Positions 17,638 to 27,364 of a DNA stretch of 50,236 nucleotides are shown here, in pieces. Numbering within the stretch: the stretch's first letter is position 1; each line of letters begins with the position of its first letter. A model generated the notes under the pieces. That model was not told where the DNA came from and searched no databases. It was given only the letters and a program-made list of their open reading frames with translations. Origin of the DNA: Dyella silvatica (lineage in GTDB: Bacteria > Pseudomonadota > Gammaproteobacteria > Xanthomonadales > Rhodanobacteraceae); the NCBI RefSeq assembly GCF_026283955.1, contig NZ_JAPDPE010000022.1:1-50236 (forward strand), given 5' to 3'. A program made the translations under genes and the position numbers.

Positions 17638-18354
17638 ATGAGCATGGGCAAGCGTTTTACGGCCGAATTCTTCGGCACGTTCTGGCTAGTCTTCGGTGGT
17701 TGCGGCAGTGCGGTTATCGCTGCTGGCTATCCTGACCTGGGCATCGGCTTTGCGGGCGTTGCACTCGCCTTCGGCCTTACCGTCGTCACCATGGCCTACG
17801 CCGTAGGCCACATATCCGGAGGACACTTCAATCCAGCCGTCACGGTGGGTCTGTGCGCGGGCGGCCGCTTTCCGGCCAAGGACGTACTGCCTTACATCAT
17901 TGCCCAGGTCATCGGCGGCATCGCGGCTGGTGCCGTGCTGTACCTAATCGCCAGCGGCAAACCGGGCTTCGATGCCAGTGCCGGTTTCGCCTCCAACGGC
18001 TATGGCGCGCACTCGCCGAGCGCAGTCAATGGCATCGGCGGCTACTCGATGCAGGCAGCGATCGCCGCCGAACTGGTATTGACCGCGTTCTTCCTGATCG
18101 TCATCCATGGCGCCACCGACAAACGCGCGCCGTCGGGCTTCGGCCCGCTGGCCATCGGCCTGGCACTGACCTTGATCCACCTGATCAGCATCCCGATCAC
18201 CAACACCTCGGTCAATCCGGCACGCAGCACCGGTGTGGCGATCTTCCAGGGTAGCTGGGCGCTGGAACAGTTGTGGTTGTTCTGGCTGATCCCGCTGATC
18301 GGCGGCATCGTCGGCGGCCTGATTTACCGCCACCTGCTCGCCAGCAACGACTGA
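17638..18354 (+). CDS. aqpZ: aquaporin Z
   Basis: A 238-residue water channel of the inner membrane. Both pore motifs are present: [11 protein letters not shown] in the first half and [11 protein letters not shown] in the second, with six membrane helices. The start [20 protein letters not shown] is characteristic of AqpZ rather than glycerol facilitators. The ribosome-binding site AAAGGAG lies seven bases before the ATG, which rules out the longer reading from 17569. It is divergent from the MFS gene, with about 245 bases between for both promoters, and is closed by the hairpin at 18365. Confidence 0.95.
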   Translation: MSMGKRFTAEFFGTFWLVFGGCGSAVIAAGYPDLGIGFAGVALAFGLTVVTMAYAVGHISGGHFNPAVTVGLCAGGRFPAKDVLPYIIAQVIGGIAAGAVLYLIASGKPGFDASAGFASNGYGAHSPSAVNGIGGYSMQAAIAAELVLTAFFLIVIHGATDKRAPSGFGPLAIGLALTLIHLISIPITNTSVNPARSTGVAIFQGSWALEQLWLFWLIPLIGGIVGGLIYRHLLASND

Positions 18355-18364
18355 CGCTTGAAGC

Positions 18365-18394
18365 TACGGCCCCTGTCCCTCGACAGGGGCCGTA
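18365..18394. terminator. bidirectional hairpin between aqpZ and gloA2
   Basis: TACGGCCCCTGTC and GACAGGGGCCGTA form a perfect 13-base stem with a 4-base loop, placed between two converging genes (stops at 18354 and 18398). There is no long T run on either strand, but position and strength fit a shared terminator. Confidence 0.7.
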
Positions 18395-18397
18395 TCG

Positions 18398-18793
18398 TCA
18401 GCTTTCATACAATTCGATCGGCAGACCATCGGGGTCGGCAAAAAAAGTAAAGCGTCGATCCGTGTATTCATCGACGCGTATCGGCTCGCACGCCACGCCG
18501 CGTTGCTGCAAGATCTTCACCACCGCCTCGACATTGGGTACGGCAAAGGCCAGATGCCGAAGCCCCTGCGCCTCCGGCCGTGACGGCCGCGGTGGCGGAT
18601 CCGGAAACGAGAACAGCTCCAGTTGCACCCCCGGGCTGACCTCCAGATCACACTTCCATGACGCGCGCGTGTCACGGTAAACCTCTCGCACAATCCGCAA
18701 GCCCAGCGTTTCGCTGTAGAAAGCTTTCGAGCGCGGATAATCCGAACAAATCAGTGCCACGTGATGAATGGCGCACAGCAGCGGTTCGCTCAT
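18398..18793 (-). CDS. gloA2: VOC family protein, YaeR/GloA2-like
   Basis: A 131-residue member of the vicinal oxygen chelate fold. Two beta-alpha-beta units are visible. The first begins IHHVALICSDYPRSKAFYS with a metal-binding His and GVQLELFSFPDP with a Glu. The second begins LRHLAFAVPNVEAVV with a His and ends ADPDGLPIELYES with a Glu. This H-E-H-E set and the overall sequence match the YaeR (GloA2) group, called a glyoxalase-like lyase; the true substrate is not settled. Converges on aqpZ. Confidence 0.85.
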   Translation of the reverse strand: MSEPLLCAIHHVALICSDYPRSKAFYSETLGLRIVREVYRDTRASWKCDLEVSPGVQLELFSFPDPPPRPSRPEAQGLRHLAFAVPNVEAVVKILQQRGVACEPIRVDEYTDRRFTFFADPDGLPIELYES

Positions 18794-19028
18794 GAACGTC
18801 TCAGGCTTTGCACATCAAGGCGTTGCAGCATAACCGCATGGCATGCAACGAATCGATATGCCTGGCTTGAGCATTCACATCGCCTGCTCAACCGGCTTGC
18901 TAGTGTCCGGCGGCCACAGCGTCCGCCAGGGGGATACACGGACTGTCGGCATCATCGGTGTCGCCATCGGCGGCGCTATCTGCAGGTGCATGGGCACCCG
19001 GCCATGCACATACATGGAGGACTACAGC

Positions 19029-19889
19029 ATGCAACGTTTTCTTTTAATGTTGGCATTAAGTGTGGTCGCCGGCGTGGCCCAAGCGGCAACAGGGGTTGCG
19101 CTGGTGCATGGCACCGGCAATCAAACCGACGCAGCGACCAATTACTGGCAAGCCGACATGATTGCCGGCGTAAGCAGCGGTCTCAGCGACAGCAACAATC
19201 TGCTCGTAGTCAATTGCGATTTCACCCAATACATGTGGGACAACCGCGCCGCCGGCTGTCTCGCCCAGCAACTGACCGATTTCATCAGCGCGCGCAATAT
19301 CGACAAGCTGATTGTCATTACCCATTCCAACGGCGGCAATGTCATGCGCTGGATTCTTTCCAATCCTACCTATGATGCCCGCTATCCCAACATCATCAGC
19401 CGTATCGTCAGGGTCGACGCGATCGCACCATCCAGCGCCGGTACGCCGCTGGCCGATGCCGTCATCAACGGCAATATATTTGAAAGTGCGCTGGGCTGGT
19501 TGCTCGGCTATCAGAACGATGCCGTGCGCCAGCAGCAAACCGGCTGGATGGCCACTTACAACCAGCAAAACCTGCTCGGCACCGCTGGCCGCCCGGCACT
19601 GCCCACACCATTTCGCGATGCCTACGGCAGCGATGTCGCCGCCGCCGTGTGGAATAGCGACGCCTATTGCGGTGGCTACGCCCAAAGCGTGGGCCTGGCG
19701 ATTACCCAGAACTGGCTCGATAGCTGCTCGGACGGCTTCATCAACTGCACCAGCGCCCAGGCTGCCGGCAGCGTGTGGTTCAAAGACACCCAGGTCACCG
19801 ACCATGGCGCTGTGTTGAATCACAACCAGAGCCGCCGCGCCTGCTTCGGACTGCAGACCATCCTCAGCAACGACATCAAGAAGGGGTAA
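19029..19889 (+). CDS. secreted lipase-like alpha/beta hydrolase
   Basis: A 286-residue protein with a signal peptide (MQRFLLMLALSVVAGVAQAA, cleaved near residue 20). VALVHGTGNQ after it is the oxyanion-hole strand of alpha/beta hydrolases. The nucleophile is Ser100 in VITHSNGGN, a G-x-S-x-G variant with Thr-His before the Ser. Acid and final His candidates are Asp in VRVDAIAPSS and His in VTDHGAVLNH. Several Cys residues could pair outside the cytoplasm. Expected activity is esterase or lipase on an unknown substrate. The ATG at 19029 has GGAGG upstream; the ORF is open further but without a signal sequence. It is followed five bases later by the DUF4785 gene. Confidence 0.75.
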   Translation: MQRFLLMLALSVVAGVAQAATGVALVHGTGNQTDAATNYWQADMIAGVSSGLSDSNNLLVVNCDFTQYMWDNRAAGCLAQQLTDFISARNIDKLIVITHSNGGNVMRWILSNPTYDARYPNIISRIVRVDAIAPSSAGTPLADAVINGNIFESALGWLLGYQNDAVRQQQTGWMATYNQQNLLGTAGRPALPTPFRDAYGSDVAAAVWNSDAYCGGYAQSVGLAITQNWLDSCSDGFINCTSAQAAGSVWFKDTQVTDHGAVLNHNQSRRACFGLQTILSNDIKKG

Positions 19890-19894
19890 GCGCC

Positions 19895-21094
19895 ATGCGC
19901 ATACGTATTCTCACCCTGGCACTGCTTGCTGGCACCGCGTCGATGTCTGCCCTGGCCGCCAGCGAAAGCCTGCTGCCGCCGCAATCGGATGACTTGGTCC
20001 CTACCCTGATCCACGCACGTGCGACCACCGTCGGCGCCACCAGCGACGCCAGCACCGCACGCTTTGCCCCAGCGCCGCAGATTCACCTAGAGCATCAGCC
20101 GATCCAGGTCAGCTGGGCACTCGATCCAGCCGCACCGCTCGACACCACGCCGCAGCCGATCAGCCAGCGCAGCCGCGAATACTGGACCGATGTCAGCAGC
20201 GGTGACCTGCAACGCGGTGTCGAACTGCCGTTGAGCGCACCCGGCGCCATCATCCGCCTCAGCCCCGGCCAGGGCAGTGGCAAGATCAGCCCCGCCGACG
20301 TGCATCTGCAACTGGGCAACCAAAACGTCGACGGCAATGCCGCCGCCAGCCATATCGCCGACGCCAGCGCACTCAAAGCCGCCGGCATGGATGTCGCCGA
20401 GGCGTCGCTGGCGATGCAATTGCGCCCGGAACTAGGCTCGGGTCACGCCACCCTTAAAGCGGCAAATGCCAATCGCGCCGAAGTATTGCTGGGCGACAGC
20501 GTGCAAGTCACCTTAAGCCTGCAAGATGGCAGCTCATTGAACCACCTGCAGACTGCCGGCGGCTATCTGCGCGCGCCCAATGGCGACACCACCCTGCTGC
20601 ACTTTCAGCAACAGGCTGACGGTCGCTTCGTCGCCACCGCCACGCCCACCAAGGAAGCCAGCAGCCCGGGCTTGTGGCAAGTGCAAAGCTTTACCCTCGG
20701 CACCGATGCCAACGGCCAGGATGTACGTCGCGATGTCACCAGCACCTTCGCCGTAGCGGCTGCGGATGTGCGCTTTAGCGGCGGCGTCGAGCCAAAGAAA
20801 GCCAGCGACGGCGGCATCGATATTGCGCTGGCTGTGGATGCGAAAAATGCCAGCCGCTACGCCGTATCGGGTGTGCTGTATGGCCGCGGCACCGATGGCC
20901 AGATGCATCCCGGCGCCTATGCGCAATCGGCAGCTTGGTTAGCGCCGGGCAATAGTCAATTGCACTTGCATTTCGACGCCAACAGCACGCGTCATCTGGC
21001 CCCGCCCTACGAGCTACGCGACCTGCGCCTGCAAGATCAGCCCGCCATGGGCCTGGTCGAACGGCGCGCCCTGGCACTTCGCTTCGCCCTGTAA
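19895..21094 (+). CDS. DUF4785 domain secreted protein
   Basis: A 399-residue protein with a signal peptide (MRIRILTLALLAGTASMSAL, cleaved near ALAA). It reads as a string of beta-sandwich domains with many Ser/Thr and no membrane segment. The opening (SESLLPPQSDDLVPTLIH) and the following domain with REYWTDVSSGDLQRGVELP match what I know of DUF4785 proteins. A later domain, VQVTLSLQDGSSL with YLRAPNGDTTLLHF, is Ig-like. The start has AAGGGG upstream, inside the end of the lipase gene, from which it is separated by 5 bases. The pair is thus one operon, perhaps a hydrolase with its carrier or surface partner (inference). Confidence 0.75.
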   Translation: MRIRILTLALLAGTASMSALAASESLLPPQSDDLVPTLIHARATTVGATSDASTARFAPAPQIHLEHQPIQVSWALDPAAPLDTTPQPISQRSREYWTDVSSGDLQRGVELPLSAPGAIIRLSPGQGSGKISPADVHLQLGNQNVDGNAAASHIADASALKAAGMDVAEASLAMQLRPELGSGHATLKAANANRAEVLLGDSVQVTLSLQDGSSLNHLQTAGGYLRAPNGDTTLLHFQQQADGRFVATATPTKEASSPGLWQVQSFTLGTDANGQDVRRDVTSTFAVAAADVRFSGGVEPKKASDGGIDIALAVDAKNASRYAVSGVLYGRGTDGQMHPGAYAQSAAWLAPGNSQLHLHFDANSTRHLAPPYELRDLRLQDQPAMGLVERRALALRFAL

Positions 21095-21107
21095 GTGAGC
21101 TGACGGA

Positions 21108-21125
21108 CGGGCCATGGACGGCCCG
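21108..21125. terminator. hairpin between DUF4785 gene and epmA
   Basis: CGGGCC and GGCCCG form a 6-base GC stem with a 6-base loop between two converging genes. No T run, so only a weak candidate. Confidence 0.4.
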
Positions 21126-21164
21126 CCCCTAATCGTCCTCCTGCCACCGATTCACCCAGCTAAG

Positions 21165-22154
21165 TCAGGCGGCTGAAAAGGGAAACGCCAGCACGTCGGC
21201 AATCGCATCGGTACCGGCCAGGCACATCAACAAACGCTCCACGCCCAGCGCCACCCCGGCGCAATCAGGCATGGCATCGAGCACCTCAAGCAGTGACGTA
21301 TCCAATGGAATCTCAGCCAGGCCACGCGCACGCCGAACCGCATTATCACGTTCAAAGCGCAGCCGCTGCTCGGCGGCATTGTTGAGCTCGTGATAGCCAT
21401 TGGCCAACTCGTAAGGCCCCAGGTACAACTCGAAGCGTTCGGCCAGCGGCGGATCTCCCGCACGGATTCGCGCCAGCGCACATTGGCTGGCGGGATAGTC
21501 GTGAATCACCGTGATGCGGTCGCGCGGAAACGCCGGTTGCAGCTTGTGCGTGATCAACAAATCCAGCCAATCGTCACGGCCCAGATCACTGGCCTCGATC
21601 GCATACTCCGCCAACGGCGCCCGTAATGCGTCGATGCTGGCATGCAACGGGTCGATGCCCAGTTCGTCCAGAAACATCTGCCGATAGCTTTCGATGACCA
21701 CCTCGGCACGCCGCCCCACCATGCCCAACGCAGCCTCGACCAGACGAATGGTTTCCTCCATCAACCGGCGATGGTCCCAGCCGACGCGATACCACTCCAA
21801 CATGCTGAATTCGGGATTATGCCGCCCACCCGCTTCACCATTGCGAAACACGCGCCCCAATTCGTAGCAATCGCCCACACCGGCGGCTAACAGCCGCTTG
21901 AGTGGATATTCCGGCGATGTACGCAGCCAGCGCTGGCGCGCGCCAGCATCCACGTGACCACTGAACAGCGTGCTGAAGCTTTCGATATTCGGATCGGTAT
22001 TACCCGCCGCCGACAAGATCGGCGTCTCCACCTCCAGCACCTGACGCTCGGCAAAAAACGCGCGCAGCAGCGCATACAGGCGCGCGCGCAGTTGCAGTTG
22101 TTGCGGCAGCGATACGGGTGGTTGGATCACAAAGGAAACCTGTTTGTTGTGCAT
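21165..22154 (-). CDS. epmA: EF-P--(R)-beta-lysine ligase EpmA
   Basis: A 329-residue class II lysyl-tRNA-synthetase paralogue that attaches (R)-beta-lysine to translation factor EF-P, helping ribosomes through proline runs. It lacks the tRNA-binding domain of LysRS. Visible are FFAERQVLEVETPIL, RTSPEYPLKRLLAAG, motif 2 (LGRVFRNGEAGGRHNPEFSM then LEWY), GPYELANGYHELNN and motif 3 (GVALGVERLLMCLAG). Length agrees with E. coli EpmA (325). The ATG at 22154 is chosen on length; its ribosome-binding site is poor, and a TTG at 22202 is in frame. EpmB and EF-P genes are not in the window. Confidence 0.92.
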   Translation of the reverse strand: MHNKQVSFVIQPPVSLPQQLQLRARLYALLRAFFAERQVLEVETPILSAAGNTDPNIESFSTLFSGHVDAGARQRWLRTSPEYPLKRLLAAGVGDCYELGRVFRNGEAGGRHNPEFSMLEWYRVGWDHRRLMEETIRLVEAALGMVGRRAEVVIESYRQMFLDELGIDPLHASIDALRAPLAEYAIEASDLGRDDWLDLLITHKLQPAFPRDRITVIHDYPASQCALARIRAGDPPLAERFELYLGPYELANGYHELNNAAEQRLRFERDNAVRRARGLAEIPLDTSLLEVLDAMPDCAGVALGVERLLMCLAGTDAIADVLAFPFSAA

Positions 22155-22251
22155 CACAGCTGTATTCAGTGGCTCGCTGGCGCCGACTATCTGTCTGCCC
22201 AAGCTACGCCAGAAGTAGGGGCAGTAGAAGCAGGCAAGCCAGGTTCACGAC

Positions 22252-24660
<2,409 letters not shown>

Positions 24661-24838
24661 TTAGCGATTCAGCCGCCGCCGTGAACGACCGCATGAACCG
24701 AAGCCTTGGACATGGGGCTGCTTCACGCGCTGCTTTTAGGCGTATACAACGCACATCACCTTACGGTGTGCGAATCTGTGAACGGTGAATACAAACGTTG
24801 CCGGATCGCGGTGGTATCGCCAAACGCATCGGCGCAAA

Positions 24839-24859
24839 ATCCTCCGACCTAGGGAGGAT
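24839..24859 (+). promoter_or_regulatory. hairpin sequestering the PAP2 ribosome-binding site
   Basis: ATCCTCC, a 7-base loop, and GGAGGAT form a perfect 7-base stem five bases before the ATG of the PAP2 gene. The right arm is the Shine-Dalgarno sequence itself (GGGAGGAT), so the folded mRNA would hide it. This is the arrangement of RNA thermometers and other translational switches, but the effect here is inferred. Confidence 0.5.
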
Positions 24860-24864
24860 AAGTC

Positions 24865-25488
24865 ATGCGCAAGCGACGATTCGCCGTGTTGATGCTTCTC
24901 ACTCTGAGCGCTGGCCTGGCCCATGCTGGGGGTGGCCCATTTGGCATCGACCACCGCCTTCACTACGACAACAGCGGTATCTGGAAACGCAGCGACCAGC
25001 AGATCGTGTTGTACGGCACCATCCTGTCGGTGACCGGCGGCGCCATCGCCTTGGGCGATAACGACAAGCTCGGCGATACCCTGTGGCGCTCGGTGGACTC
25101 GATGCTGGTCGCCAGCGTCGGCGCCCAGGCGTTGAAATGGACCTTTCAGCGCCAGCGTCCATCGCAGACAGACAACCCGAATCAGTTCTTCAAAGGCTGG
25201 CATTCACAAAGCTTTCCCAGCGGCGAAGTCACCACCATCTCCGCCGCGGTCACCCCGATCATGCTTGCCTACGGCGAGGATCACCCAGCGGTTTATGCCC
25301 TGGCCCTGCTGCCTGCCTACGATGCCGTGGCCCGCGTAAAAACCCGCGGTCATTGGCAAAGCGATGTACTGGTTGGCGCCGCCATCGGGGTCGGGGTAGG
25401 TATCTGGGCGGAGCACCGCCAATCACCCCTGGTTCTCAGCGTGCTGCCCGGCGGCTTCAAGGTCGGCTTCATTCATCACATCGATTAA
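24865..25488 (+). CDS. PAP2 family phosphatase, variant active site
   Basis: A 207-residue protein with an N-terminal signal-like segment (MRKRRFAVLMLLTLSAGLAH) and a PAP2 phosphatase core. Motif 1 is KWTFQRQRP (Lys91, Arg98-Pro99; fits K-x6-R-P). Motif 2 is PSGE at 118-121, where most of the family has PSGH. Motif 3 is ARVKTRGHWQSD (Arg157, His163, Asp167). The phospho-acceptor His163 and its Asp partner are kept, but the motif 2 His, the usual general acid, is Glu121. The segment after motif 3 (LVGAAIGVGVGIWAEHR) is helical. It probably acts on a phospholipid or isoprenoid phosphate on the outer side of the inner membrane, or in the periplasm. Confidence 0.82.
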   Translation: MRKRRFAVLMLLTLSAGLAHAGGGPFGIDHRLHYDNSGIWKRSDQQIVLYGTILSVTGGAIALGDNDKLGDTLWRSVDSMLVASVGAQALKWTFQRQRPSQTDNPNQFFKGWHSQSFPSGEVTTISAAVTPIMLAYGEDHPAVYALALLPAYDAVARVKTRGHWQSDVLVGAAIGVGVGIWAEHRQSPLVLSVLPGGFKVGFIHHID

Positions 25489-25565
25489 ACCCTGGCGTGC
25501 CGCGCTGACGGACCAAGACGCCCCACCCGCCCCAAGCAACTGTCGTCGTTGACTAGACTGCGCGG

Positions 25566-26063
25566 ATGGAAACCTACCCCCTGCTCGACACCGCCCGCGC
25601 CGATCAGGGCGACCTGGGCATCGAACTCCCGCTGACCCTTAGCACCGGCCGTGGCGCGCCGATCATCGGCATCGCGATATTCACTCTGCTCGCCGGCCTG
25701 TCGTTATGGATCTACCTCGACGGCAAAGACTGGCCCGCACTGGCCTGCACCCTGCTGTTTGCGCTGCTGGCGTTACTTTTTGCGCTGACCGCGCGCTATC
25801 GGGCCACCCTGCGTATCGACGAAACCGGCTTCACGCTGACCTCGCCCTTGCGCAAAAACAAAGCGGTGACCACGGCGTGGCGGCATGTCGAACAATTTGG
25901 CGTAGTCAACGTGGGGCGCCCCTACGTCACCTATCAAATCACCCCATCCAGCGGCCGCCGGCGGATTCCCGGCGGCTACCTGCTGCCCGCCTTCGCCGGC
26001 ATGCCTACACCCGCCCTGGCCGCCTTGCTCGAAGCCTGCCGCGAGCACTTCAGCACCTCATAA
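25566..26063 (+). CDS. membrane protein with PH-like domain
   Basis: A 165-residue protein. Two adjacent membrane helices (APIIGIAIFTLLAGLSLWIY and ALACTLLFALLALLFALT) form a hairpin near the N terminus. They are followed by a ~90-residue soluble domain of strands ending in a helix (MPTPALAALLEACREHFSTS). The pattern RATLRIDETGFTLTSPLRK, then AWRHVEQFGVVN, resembles the bacterial PH-like domains seen in small membrane proteins. No function can be assigned. It starts with ATG GAA ACC without a strong ribosome-binding site and stands alone between the PAP2 gene and convergent rnk. Confidence 0.65.
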   Translation: METYPLLDTARADQGDLGIELPLTLSTGRGAPIIGIAIFTLLAGLSLWIYLDGKDWPALACTLLFALLALLFALTARYRATLRIDETGFTLTSPLRKNKAVTTAWRHVEQFGVVNVGRPYVTYQITPSSGRRRIPGGYLLPAFAGMPTPALAALLEACREHFSTS

Positions 26064-26125
26064 CGGCACGGTCACGCGGCGGACTAGCGAGAGCATCCGT
26101 GGTTAGCAACATCGCCGCTTAACAG

Positions 26126-26146
26126 CGGGGGCAAAGCGCCCCTTTC
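26126..26146. terminator. hairpin between PH-like gene and rnk
   Basis: GGGGC, AAAGC and GCCCC form a short GC stem followed by TTTC on the plus strand, between the converging stops at 26063 and 26167. Modest support. Confidence 0.45.
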
Positions 26147-26166
26147 GGCAAAGACCTGCAAGCGCC

Positions 26167-26577
26167 TTAGCGCTGCGAATGCCCCGGCGTCTCCGCCGGC
26201 AGGCCAATCGCCAATACGTGCAAACGGCGGTGCTTGCCATCCGGCGTCGGCCAATCGATATGTTTACCTTTGCGCAGCCCCAGCAAGGCGCTGCCGACCG
26301 GCGCAAGAATGGACACTGTTCCAGGCTTGCCCGCATTGGCAGGGTAGACCAGGGTCAGGGTGAGCTTTTCCTTGTTGCTTTCGTCCTCGAACGTCACCGT
26401 AGAGTTCATCGTCACCACGTTGCGTGGCATCGCCGCAGGTTCAACCACATCGGCCCGATCCAGTTCCGCCCGCAGCGCAGCATAACCCTCGGCCTGCGCC
26501 GGCGGCATGCGCTCCAGCAAGGCTTCGATACTGTCCATATCAACGCTGGAAACAACGATGGTTGGCTTGATGCTCAT
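26167..26577 (-). CDS. rnk: regulator of nucleoside diphosphate kinase (Rnk)
   Basis: A 136-residue protein of the Gre factor fold, the same length as E. coli Rnk. The N-terminal coiled hairpin is short (SSVDMDSIEALLERMPPAQA with EGYAALRAELDRADVV), as in Rnk, which binds RNA polymerase without the cleavage activity of GreA. The C-terminal FKBP-like domain reads MNSTVTFEDESNKEKLTLTL then ILAPVGSALLGLRKG and WPTPDGKHRRLHVLAI. The ATG at 26577 has AGGA seven bases before it, so the long upstream extension of the reading frame is not used. A terminator-like hairpin lies in the leader at 26616-26653. Confidence 0.92.
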   Translation of the reverse strand: MSIKPTIVVSSVDMDSIEALLERMPPAQAEGYAALRAELDRADVVEPAAMPRNVVTMNSTVTFEDESNKEKLTLTLVYPANAGKPGTVSILAPVGSALLGLRKGKHIDWPTPDGKHRRLHVLAIGLPAETPGHSQR

Positions 26578-26615
26578 GACGAATCCTGTCCCTTCGATGC
26601 GCGGACGCGCTTGCT

Positions 26616-26653
26616 GCAAAAAAGTGCGCGCCGAGACAACTGCCTCGGCGCGC
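26616..26653 (-). terminator. terminator-like hairpin in rnk leader
   Basis: On the minus strand GCGCGCCGAG, an 8-base loop, and CTCGGCGCGC form a perfect 10-base stem followed after two bases by TTTTTT. This is a textbook intrinsic terminator, 40-75 bases upstream of the rnk ATG, with no minus-strand gene ahead of it. It is either an attenuator of rnk or the end of a small RNA. Confidence 0.7.
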
Positions 26654-27027
26654 GGATAAGAGTTGAAACCAAATCGAAACAATACAGACTTTGGGGTCGC
26701 CGCCCCCGAAAAGCAAGCTAGCCAAGCAGCGAATGGCGGCCCGCTCGTCGCCGCTGCAAAATGGCCGCACCCGCTCACGACCTTCGACTAGACCCGTAGC
26801 ACCTCGCACTAACGGCGCTCGACCTGAAGGCAACATTTCATTAATGCACGATCCAGGTGAATTCATCGGCATCGGTAAAAACGCCACATGCGCATCGAAC
26901 CCCATCGTTTTCCCACGGCGCGAGCGAACCGATCCTTAGGACGAATACCCAAAGACCAAAACGTCTCAGCGGCATGGATGACCTGAATCAGCGATGATGC
27001 CGACCTCAACCACAGGAGGTCAGCGGC
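26654..27027. other. gap between rnk and small membrane protein gene
   Basis: About 370 bases between two diverging genes. Reading frames here have no ribosome-binding site and no recognisable protein. It must contain promoters for both sides. If the hairpin at 26616-26653 ends a small RNA, that RNA would lie on the minus strand in this stretch. Confidence 0.4.
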
Positions 27028-27261
27028 TTGGATCAACGTAGCGTCTTGGGTTTGGCCTTGGCTGTCAGCTCCTTCGTGCTTACCCCGTGGATTATTCCGG
27101 GCCTTACGCTTTCGCCTGCCGCCATCGTGATCACGCTGATGGGCTTGATACGTAGCTTGAAGTTAAACTCGCACCGAGGATCCAGCCTGGCCTGCCTGCT
27201 GCTTGCGATCGGCGTGCAAATATTTCAGCTGGATGCCTACCTGCACACCCGCTGGAATTAA
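27028..27261 (+). CDS. small membrane protein, TTG start
   Basis: A 77-residue protein with two or three predicted membrane segments (VLGLALAVSSFVLTPWII, LSPAAIVITLMGLIRSL and ACLLLAIGVQIFQLDAYL). The start codon is TTG at 27028, supported by the strong AGGAGGT six bases before it; there is no ATG nearby in frame that keeps the first helix. Family unknown. It is 103 bases ahead of an MFS exporter on the same strand. Confidence 0.65.
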   Translation: MDQRSVLGLALAVSSFVLTPWIIPGLTLSPAAIVITLMGLIRSLKLNSHRGSSLACLLLAIGVQIFQLDAYLHTRWN

Positions 27262-27364
27262 GCAGCGGCAGGCAACGCAAACGAGTACAGCGGTCGCAAA
27301 AAAACGGCGTCGGTGGCTTCGCCAGGGTCGTAAAACTGATGTTAAGGCGTATCATAGGCGGGCC

